Part shown: piece after piece, positions 1 through 8,031 of the stretch
Numbering within the stretch: the stretch's first letter is position 1
Layout of the letters: each line of letters begins with the position of its first letter
DNA from: Variovorax sp. N23
GTDB taxonomy: Bacteria > Pseudomonadota > Gammaproteobacteria > Burkholderiales > Burkholderiaceae_C
Length of the DNA stretch: 64,000 nt
Assembly (NCBI RefSeq): GCF_025486315.1
Contig: NZ_JAOOPY010000001.1
Coordinates: forward strand, 62,001 to 126,000
Direction: 5' to 3'
Notes under the pieces: model-generated
What the model was told of the DNA's origin: nothing
The model's input: the letters and a program-made list of their open reading frames with translations, nothing else
The model's database searches: none
Translations under genes and position numbers: made by a program

Positions 1-927
1 GCGGTCAAGAAGCTGCTCGACGACATCCGCCAGCGCGGTATCACCGACTTCAACACCTTCCTCAAGGTCCATCCGGAATTCGTCACCCGCTGCATCGAGG
101 AGATCCGGGTGATCGACGTCAATCGCGAGACGCTGCGCATGTTCGCAGCCGACGACCGCCGCATGCTGCTCGAGAACATCCCGCGCATCTTCCGCGACGA
201 GATGCGGGACTCCTTCGCCGAGCAACTGCAGGACCTGTGGGCCGGCAAGACGCTGCAGCACCGGGAGGTGACCAACTACTCGCTCAACGGCGAGCTGATC
301 AACATCCACATGCAGTTCGCCGTGCTCGAGGCGCACCTGCACGACTGGAGCATGGTGCTCGTGTCGCTGATGGACATCACGGCACGCAAGAAGGCCGAGG
401 CCTACCTCGAGTACCTGGGCAAGCACGACGTGCTGACGCAGCTGCGCAACCGCACCTTCTACACCGAGGAACTCAACCGCCTCAACCGCAAGGGGCCGTG
501 GCCGGTGTCGGTGCTGCTGATCGACCTCAATGGCCTCAAGCAGGTGAACGACGAGGAGGGCCATGCGGTCGGCGACGCGCTGCTGCGTCGTGTCGGCGAA
601 GTGCTGGGCCAGGCGGTCGAGAGCCCGGCCTGGCCGGCGCGCGTCGGTGGCGACGAGTTCGCCGTGCTGATGCCCGCCACCGACGAGCGCGGCGCCGAGA
701 CGGTGCGCGAGCGCATCCTGTCGATGGTCGACCTTAACAACCAGTTCTACGCCGGCCGCAGCGGCCACGTGCTGAGCCTGGCCATCGGCATCGCGACGTG
801 CGAAGTGGGCGAGCCGCTGGAGACCGCCCTGATGCGCGCCGACAAGGCGATGTACCGCGACAAGGCGTTGCACTACGAGACCCACGTGAAGCGCCGCGTC
901 GACGACGCACCGGCCCCGCCTGTCTGA
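1..927 (+). CDS. PAS-GGDEF diguanylate cyclase, 5' end cut by window
   Basis: Reading frame 1 is open from the first base, so the gene starts upstream; a GTG at 109 is internal and should not be taken as the start. About 308 residues are visible. The first ~130 read as a PAS/PAC sensor segment ending in DITARKKAE, the usual PAS-to-output linker. The rest is a GGDEF domain with an intact RVGGDEF motif at visible residues 214-220. The RxxD inhibitory site that would sit upstream is not present (ESPA occupies it), so product inhibition through that site is unlikely. The expected role is synthesis of c-di-GMP from two GTP. The GGDEF-EAL gene follows after 15 bases on the same strand, suggesting cotranscription. 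Both face the cellulose operon, whose synthase has a c-di-GMP-binding PilZ domain. Confidence 0.9.
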   Translation, partial: AVKKLLDDIRQRGITDFNTFLKVHPEFVTRCIEEIRVIDVNRETLRMFAADDRRMLLENIPRIFRDEMRDSFAEQLQDLWAGKTLQHREVTNYSLNGELINIHMQFAVLEAHLHDWSMVLVSLMDITARKKAEAYLEYLGKHDVLTQLRNRTFYTEELNRLNRKGPWPVSVLLIDLNGLKQVNDEEGHAVGDALLRRVGEVLGQAVESPAWPARVGGDEFAVLMPATDERGAETVRERILSMVDLNNQFYAGRSGHVLSLAIGIATCEVGEPLETALMRADKAMYRDKALHYETHVKRRVDDAPAPPV

Positions 928-942
928 TTCGACGATTCCATC

Positions 943-2586
943 GTGCCGACCCCTTCCATGCTCGCCCGCACCCTGTCCGGCCACCTCACCATCTGCGAGG
1001 GGCAGATCCTGTGGGCCGACGAGGATGCCCATCAACTGCTGGGCTATCCCGTGGGGGCGCTGATCGATCTGCCGTTCTCCGACGTGTGCATCAATGCGTC
1101 CGGCATTCCGGTGCCGGCCCGCGGCGGCGTCGACGGCCCCGACTTGCTGCTGAAGACGCATGACGGCGGCACGGTGCGCGTCGACGCGCGGGCCGAGCGC
1201 ATGGACGACTTCTGCGTGCTCTGGTCCTTCAGCCCGGTCGCCCGCGGCGCACGGGCCGGCCGGATCGACTTCCTGGCGCGCCACGACGCACTCACCCGTC
1301 TGCCCAACCGCATCCCGGCGGTCGAGGAACTGCGCGAACGCCTGAACCTGCGCGACGGGCGGATGCTGGCCGTCTGCTACCTGGACATCGACCGCTTCCG
1401 CGACGTCAACGACCGCTTCGGCCCGATGGGCGGCGACACCGTGTTGCGGGAGGTGGCGCGCCGTCTGAAGGCCGGCCTGCCGCACGAGGCCGTTGTCGCG
1501 CGTGTGGGCGGCGACGAATTCGCGCTGGCCGTGTCCGTCGGCGGCCGACAGCAGTGCGAGAACCTGGTGGCCCAACTGCTCGCGCGGCTGGCGCACCCGT
1601 TCCGGCTCAAGGACGACACCGCCCGCCTGCGCGCCAGCGTGGGCGTGGCGCTGATGGCCGACGCCGAGCAGCCGACCGAGGTGATGCTGCAGCACGCGCA
1701 GCATGCGGTCTTCTTCGCCAAGCGCGCCGGCGGCAGCCAGCTGCATTTCTTCGATGCCAGCCAGGCGCTGGAAGAGCAGGAATCGCTGGCGCTTCGGCGT
1801 GCCATGGCCGAAGGCATGGCGCGCGGCGAGTTCTGGCTGGCCTACCAGCCCAAGGTGGACATGCGCTGCGGCCGCGTCATCGGCGCGGAGGCGCTGATCC
1901 GCTGGCGGCATCCGGCCTATGGCCAGCTGCAGCCCGGCGACTTCATCCCGCACATCGAGAACCACGAACTGGTGGAGCAGCTGGGCGACTGGGCCATCGG
2001 CGAGGCCCTGCGCCAGGCCGCGGCCTGGCAGGCGGCAGGCACCGGCACCTCGGTGAGCGTGAACATCAATCCGCGCCAGATGCAGCGCTCGGACTTCATC
2101 GAGCGGCTCGGCGAGCATCTGGCGCGCTACCCCGCGCTGCCGGCCGGCACGCTCGAGCTCGAAATTCTCGAGACCAGCGCCATCAAGGATTTCGCCACCG
2201 TCACCCGCTTCATCGAGGCGTGCAAGTCCTTCGGCGTGCCGGTGGCGATGGACGACTTCGGCACCGGCTACTCGTCGCTCACCTACCTGCGCCGGCTGCC
2301 GGTGGCCGCGCTCAAGCTCGACCAGTCCTTCGTCAACGGTGTCATCGACAACGCCGAGGACCAGGCGATCGTCAAGGGCATCCTGCTGCTGGCCAAGGGG
2401 CTCGGCCGCAAGGCCATCGCCGAGGGCGTCGAATCGGTGGCGCACGGCCGCGCGCTGATGGCGCTGGGCTGCACGCTCGGCCAGGGCTACGGCATCGCCC
2501 GGCCGATGGAGCCCGACGCCCTGCCGGGCTGGATCGCCGACTACGAGCGCAACCCGCTCTGGGGCCGCGCCGACGACTGCGACTGA
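943..2586 (+). CDS. GGDEF-EAL bifunctional c-di-GMP protein
   Basis: 547 residues from GTG at 943; an ATG at 958 is the alternative start. Residues 1-100 are a divergent PAS-like region. A GGDEF domain follows with RVGGDEF at 187-193 but no RxxD I-site upstream. The C-terminal half is an EAL phosphodiesterase domain with its signature residues in place: EAL at 316-318 (EALIRW), NINPRQ, the Glu of LELEILETS, DDFGTGYSS from D437, K458 in LKLDQSF and E494 in AEGVE. Both halves look catalytically competent, so net synthesis or hydrolysis of c-di-GMP cannot be decided from sequence. No membrane segment is obvious, so it is probably cytosolic. It lies 15 bases after the PAS-GGDEF gene and ends 25 bases from the convergent bcsC stop. 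Confidence 0.92.
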   Translation: MPTPSMLARTLSGHLTICEGQILWADEDAHQLLGYPVGALIDLPFSDVCINASGIPVPARGGVDGPDLLLKTHDGGTVRVDARAERMDDFCVLWSFSPVARGARAGRIDFLARHDALTRLPNRIPAVEELRERLNLRDGRMLAVCYLDIDRFRDVNDRFGPMGGDTVLREVARRLKAGLPHEAVVARVGGDEFALAVSVGGRQQCENLVAQLLARLAHPFRLKDDTARLRASVGVALMADAEQPTEVMLQHAQHAVFFAKRAGGSQLHFFDASQALEEQESLALRRAMAEGMARGEFWLAYQPKVDMRCGRVIGAEALIRWRHPAYGQLQPGDFIPHIENHELVEQLGDWAIGEALRQAAAWQAAGTGTSVSVNINPRQMQRSDFIERLGEHLARYPALPAGTLELEILETSAIKDFATVTRFIEACKSFGVPVAMDDFGTGYSSLTYLRRLPVAALKLDQSFVNGVIDNAEDQAIVKGILLLAKGLGRKAIAEGVESVAHGRALMALGCTLGQGYGIARPMEPDALPGWIADYERNPLWGRADDCD

Positions 2587-2591
2587 CCCGG

Positions 2592-2606
2592 GCCCGCACC
2601 GCGGGC
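2592..2606. terminator. Hairpin between the GGDEF-EAL gene and bcsC
   Basis: GCCCGC, loop ACC, GCGGGC: a perfect 6-bp GC stem lying entirely in the 25-base gap between two convergent stop codons. It could stop transcripts from both sides. There is no T-run on either strand, so it is not a standard intrinsic terminator; the call rests on position and symmetry. Confidence 0.35.
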
Positions 2607-2611
2607 GCCGA

Positions 2612-5600
2612 TCAGAGCAGCGGCGTGTAGGGCGAATTGAACGGGTTCAGGCCCGGCGTCGCCGACGCATTGCCCAGGATGCCCGAGCCGCCGAACAGGT
2701 AGCGCAGGTAGATGCTGCCGGTCAGCTGCCGGTAGTTCTGCGCGTTGTTCAGGCCGAGTGCCCCGCCCAGGTAGAGCTGCGGTGCCAGCTGGTATTCGAC
2801 CGCGCCTGCGAAGTTGTAGGCCAGGCCGGTCTCGGTGCTGCCCGCGTACATGCCGTTGTAGCCCGCGTTCGTGAGGTTCGCGCCGGCGGCCTGTCCCGCC
2901 GCGCCGTAGCTCGCGTTCTGCCGCACCGCATCGGTGGGGAAGTAGGGCGAGTCGTTCTGGGTGAACGACTGCACGCCGAGCGATGCGTTGACGCGCCACG
3001 AGAGCCGGTTGGCCCGGCCGCTCCAGTCCACCGGGAAGGCCACGCTCACGTAGCGTTGCGGGCTGAAGTAGCCGCCCTGCCCGAAGGTGAAGTAGCTCAG
3101 GTTCTTGTCGTAGTGCATCAGCCCGATGTTCATGCCGGCCGTGAGGTTCGACCCAGTGCCGCGCAGGATGTGCATGTACATCCCGCCGCCGACTTCGGCG
3201 CGGTTGTTGTCCGCCACGTTCAGGCCGGTGAGCACGTGGTAGCCGCCGTAGCCGTACAGGCCGTAGGTGCCGTCGTCGCGCGTCACGTCCATGCGGCCGC
3301 CGCTGGCGACCACGCCGCCCCACTTCTCGCCGCTCACCGGGTCCTTGGTGCCCGCGAAGGACAGCAGGCTGTCGGTGATCGGGCGGCGCGAGAGTTCGCC
3401 CTTGAGCGACAGGGTGTCGGTGACGGCGCCGCCGTAGCTCACGCTGCCGATCACGTTGGTCTCCTGGAAGCCCAGCGGCGTGGTGCCCACGCTGGCGTTC
3501 AGGTTCTTGCCTTCGTAGCCGACCGCCAGGCCGACGCCGCTGGCGTTCTGCGAGCCCGGCGCGCTGCGCTGCGCGTCCGTGAGCGCGCCTGCCGGCCCGT
3601 CGCCGAAGCGGCTGCGGGTGCCGTAGTCGCCCGACACCTTGCCGGCGTCGATCACGGTCGGCGTGGCGCTCACCACCATCTTGCCCTCGCCGACCGGGAT
3701 GCGGGCCTGTACCGGCACCTGCAGGTCGGTCAGGCGGCTGAGGCCGCTCTCGCCGGCGCGGTTGCGGTAGACGGTGCCCGCGCTGAGCGACGGGCTGCGG
3801 TCGACTTCCAGCGCCTGCAGCTCCGACTGCAGGGGGCTGACGGGCTGCGACGCATTGCGCAGGCCGCCGCGCCAGGTGCTGTCGCTTCCGGCGGCGAATG
3901 GCTCGTTGTTGCCGCTGCTGCCCGGAACCGGCAGCGGATAGCCGCCGGCCAGCGTGCCCGGTGCGGCCGAAGGCTGGGGCGAGAAGGGCACTGCAGCGAA
4001 AGCCGGCACGGCTGCCGCCGGGGCGCCGCGGTTCGCGGCGGTGGTGTTGTTGCGTCGGGCCGCCGTGCCGCCGGCGACCTGCGCCGGCACACGCGTCGAC
4101 GTGTCGGCCCACGGCAGGCCTGCGGTGCCGGCGGGCGCGTTGACGTTGCCGTAGGTGGCGGGCGCCGGCTGCGTCGCGGCCGGGTACGCGGCCTGGACGG
4201 GCGGCGATACCGGCAGCGCCACCGGCTGCATCGCACCGCCCAGCACCATCGCCGCCGAGGGCGCGCCGCCGGTCATGCCGGCGAAGGGGTTGGCCGCCGG
4301 TGCCGGCGCGGCGCCGGGCGCGGGGGTGCGGGCCTGGCCGCTCGCGAGCCGGTTCTCGGCCATGACGGCGGCGCGCAGGTACTGCTCGGCGCGGCCGTTG
4401 TCGCCCGCGTTGCGGTACACGCGGCCGGCCGCGGCCAGCGTGCGCGACTGGTCGGGCGCCTGCTTGAGCGCGGCCAGCACGTAGGCCTCGGCGTCGCCGT
4501 GTTCCTTCAGCGCGCTGGCGCTGGCGGCGGCGGCCAGCAGCGTGTCGAGGTCCGTCGGGCTGCGTTGCAGGATGCGCTGGTACAGCGCCAGCGCCTGGCG
4601 CTCGTCGCGCGCCGCGGAATAGAGCCGCGCCAGCGCGGCCATCACGCCGGGGTCGTTCGGCCGTTCGGCCAGCACCGGCGCCAGCGCGTTGTAGGCGGCC
4701 TCGAGGTTGCCCATCTCGCGCAGCGCGTCGGCCTGCCGCAGGCTCCAGGCGGTGCGCAGGTTGTCGAAGTCGCTGCGCTGCGAGGCGGTCATCTGCGTGG
4801 CCTGCAGCTGGCGCAGCACGGCCGTGAGTTCCACGTCCTGCTTCGTCTTCATCAGGATCGACGCGTACAGCAGCCGGTCGCCGATGCTCGGGTTGGGGCC
4901 GCGCGAGAGCAGTTGCCGGCTCATCGCCAGCGCGCGCGGCGCGTCGCCGATCTCGGCGTACGCGGTGGCGAGCTCGCCCCACATTTCGGCTGGCATGTCG
5001 CGGCCCAGCGTCGCCTCGGTCTGCTGCAGCACGTTGCGCGCCACCGCCGGCTGGCCCTGGCGCGCGAGCGCGATCGCCTGCTGCGTCTGGCCCTGCGCCC
5101 ACAGCTTGCGCTGCAGCTGCGTCATGTCGCGCGTGCGGGCCGCGGCGGGCACCTTTTCGAGGTACTGCAGGCCTGCCACCGGGTCGCCGGCGTCGGAGGC
5201 CAGCAGCGCGCTCGCGTAGAGCGCGTCGGGCATGTCGGGCTGCGACATCAGCAGGCCGTCCATCACGCCGCGCGCCTGCGGCATCAGGCCCTGGCGGCGG
5301 TAGATGTTGGCCAGGTCGAGCCGCAGCCACGGGCTGTCGGGGTTGGCGAGCATCGCGTCTTCCAGCGTGCGCTGGGCGCCGGCGGTGTCGCCGCGCTCGT
5401 TCTGCTGGCGCGCCAGGGCGCGGGTCTGCTCGACGCGCACGTTCTGCAGCCCGCCGATCTGCGCGGCCTGCTCGGGCGTGAGCTTCTGCGACAACGCCAG
5501 GGCTTCCTCGGCACGGCCCTGCCGCGTGTAGACGTTGATGAGCCCGCGCAGCGCCTGCGCGTCGCTCGGCTTGGCTTCCAGCACGCGCTTGTAGCCCTGC

Positions 5601-6874
5601 TCGGCGGTCGGCAGTTCACCCTGGGCCGCACGGAGGTCGGCCAGCGCGATTTGGCCGACCGGTTCGCGCGCATCGAGCCGCACCGCGCGCTCCAGCAGCG
5701 CCTGCGCGGCTGTCGGGTCGTTGCGGTCGCGCGCCGTGTTGGCCTGGCCGACCAGGTTCCAGTAGGTGGCGCTCTGCAGGGCCGAGGCCCACTTGCGCCC
5801 GCCCGTGCGGCTGGCCTGCTCGAGGTAGTCCTGCGCCTGCGCGAAGCGTTCCTGGCGCAGCCGGATGAGGCCCATGCCGCCGAGCGCTTCCGAGTCGCCG
5901 GGCTGCACCCGCAGCGCCTGCTGGAAGCGCGCCTCGGCGGTGGTCGTGTCGCCGCGGTCGAGCGCGCGGTAGCCCTCGCCGAGCGGCTGGGCCGCCGGCG
6001 ACGCGGGCGTGGCGGCAGCTTCGGCCTTGGTCAGGCTCTCAAGCCGCGCGGTGACGGCCGGGTCGCTCTGGCCGTCGAGGTAGGCCTCGTACAGCGGCGT
6101 ATCGGGCGCGCGCGCGTCGAGCCAGATCAGCGCCTGCCGCCAGCTCGCGCGGGCAGCGGCGCCCACGCCGGGCCGCTTCGACAGATCGGCCAGCGTGCGG
6201 ATGCCTTCGCGCCGCGAGGGCTCGCGGTAGGTCTGCAGCTGCGCCAGCGCCAGCCTGTAGTTGAGGTTGTCGGGCTTGTCCTTGACGAGCTGTTCGAGCC
6301 CGCGCCGGCCGTCGTCCCATCCCTGCGGCGTGCCGCCGAGCAACTGGTAGTACTCGACCGCCAGCGGTTCCGGCGGCGGCCGGTTGTCGAAGATCGCGCG
6401 GTAGAGCTGGATGGCCTCGGCGCTGCGGCCGGCCTGGGCCGCGGCGCGTGCGCGCTGCAGGTCGGTCTGCGGGCCGCCGGCCTGCTGCGCGCCCTGCTGG
6501 AAGCGCGCCAGGCGGGCGTCGGTCGGGTGCGCGGTGCGCAGGCGGCCGATCCATTCGCGGGCTGCGTCGGGCTTGCTGCGGGAGAGCTCGACCTGCGACA
6601 TGCCGTAGAGCGCATCGGCCGAGTTCGGGTCGACGCGCAGCAGCTTGCGCCAGCTCTCTTCGGCGAGGTCGGCACGGCCCATGCCCTGCCAGTAGTTGCC
6701 TTGCTCGATCAGCGCGGCGCTGGCGTCGTTCTGCGCCCACAGCGGGCCGCTGGCGCACAAGGCGCTCACGATACCCAGGCGCGCGATCCACTGGCCGGCC
6801 GTGGGCCGCCGCGCGCCGGGCGGGCGCGGCGAAGGCGTTGCGCCGCGCGTCAGGCGGTCCGGGTGGATGGGCAT
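2612..6874 (-). CDS. bcsC: Cellulose synthase outer-membrane/TPR subunit BcsC
   Basis: About 1420 residues from ATG at 6874, preferred because GGAG lies six bases upstream; an ATG at 6886 in the same frame would add four residues. The N-terminus holds a basic stretch and a hydrophobic signal ending near ASGPLWAQ. It is followed by roughly 1000 residues of TPR repeats (many A-x-Y-x-L-A-x-x-Y/P units) and an Ala/Pro/Gly-rich linker. The last ~340 residues are rich in aromatic and alternating residues, ending in a predicted beta-barrel, the BcsC C-terminal domain. The role is scaffolding in the periplasm and export of the glucan through the outer membrane. The start overlaps the end of bcsZ by about 25 bases. 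A longer open frame continues upstream to 7711 but only as a shadow of bcsZ. Confidence 0.93.
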   Translation of the reverse strand: MPIHPDRLTRGATPSPRPPGARRPTAGQWIARLGIVSALCASGPLWAQNDASAALIEQGNYWQGMGRADLAEESWRKLLRVDPNSADALYGMSQVELSRSKPDAAREWIGRLRTAHPTDARLARFQQGAQQAGGPQTDLQRARAAAQAGRSAEAIQLYRAIFDNRPPPEPLAVEYYQLLGGTPQGWDDGRRGLEQLVKDKPDNLNYRLALAQLQTYREPSRREGIRTLADLSKRPGVGAAARASWRQALIWLDARAPDTPLYEAYLDGQSDPAVTARLESLTKAEAAATPASPAAQPLGEGYRALDRGDTTTAEARFQQALRVQPGDSEALGGMGLIRLRQERFAQAQDYLEQASRTGGRKWASALQSATYWNLVGQANTARDRNDPTAAQALLERAVRLDAREPVGQIALADLRAAQGELPTAEQGYKRVLEAKPSDAQALRGLINVYTRQGRAEEALALSQKLTPEQAAQIGGLQNVRVEQTRALARQQNERGDTAGAQRTLEDAMLANPDSPWLRLDLANIYRRQGLMPQARGVMDGLLMSQPDMPDALYASALLASDAGDPVAGLQYLEKVPAAARTRDMTQLQRKLWAQGQTQQAIALARQGQPAVARNVLQQTEATLGRDMPAEMWGELATAYAEIGDAPRALAMSRQLLSRGPNPSIGDRLLYASILMKTKQDVELTAVLRQLQATQMTASQRSDFDNLRTAWSLRQADALREMGNLEAAYNALAPVLAERPNDPGVMAALARLYSAARDERQALALYQRILQRSPTDLDTLLAAAASASALKEHGDAEAYVLAALKQAPDQSRTLAAAGRVYRNAGDNGRAEQYLRAAVMAENRLASGQARTPAPGAAPAPAANPFAGMTGGAPSAAMVLGGAMQPVALPVSPPVQAAYPAATQPAPATYGNVNAPAGTAGLPWADTSTRVPAQVAGGTAARRNNTTAANRGAPAAAVPAFAAVPFSPQPSAAPGTLAGGYPLPVPGSSGNNEPFAAGSDSTWRGGLRNASQPVSPLQSELQALEVDRSPSLSAGTVYRNRAGESGLSRLTDLQVPVQARIPVGEGKMVVSATPTVIDAGKVSGDYGTRSRFGDGPAGALTDAQRSAPGSQNASGVGLAVGYEGKNLNASVGTTPLGFQETNVIGSVSYGGAVTDTLSLKGELSRRPITDSLLSFAGTKDPVSGEKWGGVVASGGRMDVTRDDGTYGLYGYGGYHVLTGLNVADNNRAEVGGGMYMHILRGTGSNLTAGMNIGLMHYDKNLSYFTFGQGGYFSPQRYVSVAFPVDWSGRANRLSWRVNASLGVQSFTQNDSPYFPTDAVRQNASYGAAGQAAGANLTNAGYNGMYAGSTETGLAYNFAGAVEYQLAPQLYLGGALGLNNAQNYRQLTGSIYLRYLFGGSGILGNASATPGLNPFNSPYTPLL

Positions 6875-8031
6875 GCGGGTCTCCATTGGGGTTGCAGCGC
6901 GCCGGTCTTCGTGAAGGCGTAGCGGCCGTCGAGCCAGCCTTGGGCGAAGAGCAGCAGCATGCGTTCGTAATAGGGCAGCGGCTTCGGGCCGGCCGGCGCG
7001 GTGCCGCCGAGGTCGACCGGGATGCGCGCGAGTTGGGCGGTGAGGGCAGCGGTCGCGTCCTGCGCTTTCAGGTAGGGCAGCAGCGCACCGCTGAAGCCCG
7101 CGGGGCCGTTGCCGCGCGTGACGCCGGTGCCGGTATCGACGTACTCGGGTGGCGGCTGCGATGTCTCGACCACGCGGCGCGGGCCGTACAGCGACTTCAG
7201 CAGCGCCGCGCGCGCCGGTTCCTGCGGATGGAGCATGCCGGCCCAGAGGTAGACGCGGATCGCGTCGTAGCTGCCGGTCGCGCCCTTCTCGGGGTCGACG
7301 ACGAAGGCCTTCTGTTCGGTCGACCAGCCGCACCAGTCGGGCGCGAAGCCCTGCGGTGCGGTCGCGCCGATCATGCGCACGGTGTTGGTCGCGATCTCGT
7401 TCCACGGCCCGGTGGGTTCTTCCTGCTGGAAGCGGCGCAGCAACTGCAGCGGCAGGTAGCTCGCGTTGAGCCGCCAGACCGGCCCCTTGGCGACCGACTT
7501 CGGCCAGGGCAGCAGCATGCGGCCGAGGCCGGGCAGCACCATGACTTCCTCGCGCACCACCAGCGCGAGCAGGGCGCGGCCCAGCGTGCGGTAGCGCGGA
7601 TCGTCCCACAGGCGGGCGGCCTCGAGCAGGGCGTAGGCGATCCACAGGTCGGCGTCGGAGGCCGGGTTCGGGTCGAGCACGCCCCAGCCGCCTTCGGTCT
7701 TGCGGCCCCACTGCCAGGCCGGCAGGCGCTGCGCCAGGCTGCCGCCACTCAGGTTGCCTTCGGTCCAGGCCAGCACGCGTTCGAAGTTACGGCGGTCGTC
7801 GTGCACCAGCGCGAAGAACATCGCGTACGACTGCCCTTCGGAGGTCGAATGCTGCTGCGGCGTGTCGAAATCGATCACGCGGCCGTCGGGCTGGATGTGC
7901 CGCGCGGCGAAGCTGGTCCAGTCGCCCATCGGCATGCAGCCGCCCAGCGAGGTCTGCGCGTGTGCGGGCAACGCCGAGAGCGCGGGCCCGAGCAGGGCCG
8001 CGGCGAGCGCGTCGCGTCGTCGGATCGTCAT
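6850..8031 (-). CDS. bcsZ: Periplasmic endo-beta-1,4-glucanase BcsZ (GH8)
   Basis: 393 residues from the ATG at 8031. An N-terminal RRR segment and hydrophobic stretch ending in LPAHAQ make a signal peptide, consistent with periplasmic cellulase. GH8 signatures are clear: TSEGQSY with the likely general acid E65, and the second acidic position at D256 in SYDAIRVYLW. Length fits the family (E. coli BcsZ is about 370). It trims nascent beta-1,4-glucan during secretion. The start overlaps the bcsB stop by four bases (ATGA), and the 3' end overlaps bcsC, so translation of bcsB, bcsZ and bcsC is probably coupled. Confidence 0.95.
   Translation of the reverse strand: MTIRRRDALAAALLGPALSALPAHAQTSLGGCMPMGDWTSFAARHIQPDGRVIDFDTPQQHSTSEGQSYAMFFALVHDDRRNFERVLAWTEGNLSGGSLAQRLPAWQWGRKTEGGWGVLDPNPASDADLWIAYALLEAARLWDDPRYRTLGRALLALVVREEVMVLPGLGRMLLPWPKSVAKGPVWRLNASYLPLQLLRRFQQEEPTGPWNEIATNTVRMIGATAPQGFAPDWCGWSTEQKAFVVDPEKGATGSYDAIRVYLWAGMLHPQEPARAALLKSLYGPRRVVETSQPPPEYVDTGTGVTRGNGPAGFSGALLPYLKAQDATAALTAQLARIPVDLGGTAPAGPKPLPYYERMLLLFAQGWLDGRYAFTKTGALQPQWRPACPSTRTA

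Noticed and set aside
2541..5330. 929-residue minus-strand frame within bcsC
   Set aside because: Alternative frame of bcsC with Arg/Ala/Gly-rich sequence; the BcsC frame has TPR and barrel features.
3056..6922. 1288-residue open frame opposite bcsC
   Set aside because: Shadow of bcsC on the other strand; no start site, motif or neighbour supports it.
6875..7711. Upstream extension of the bcsC frame
   Set aside because: Lies inside bcsZ in another frame and would precede the signal peptide by about 280 residues.
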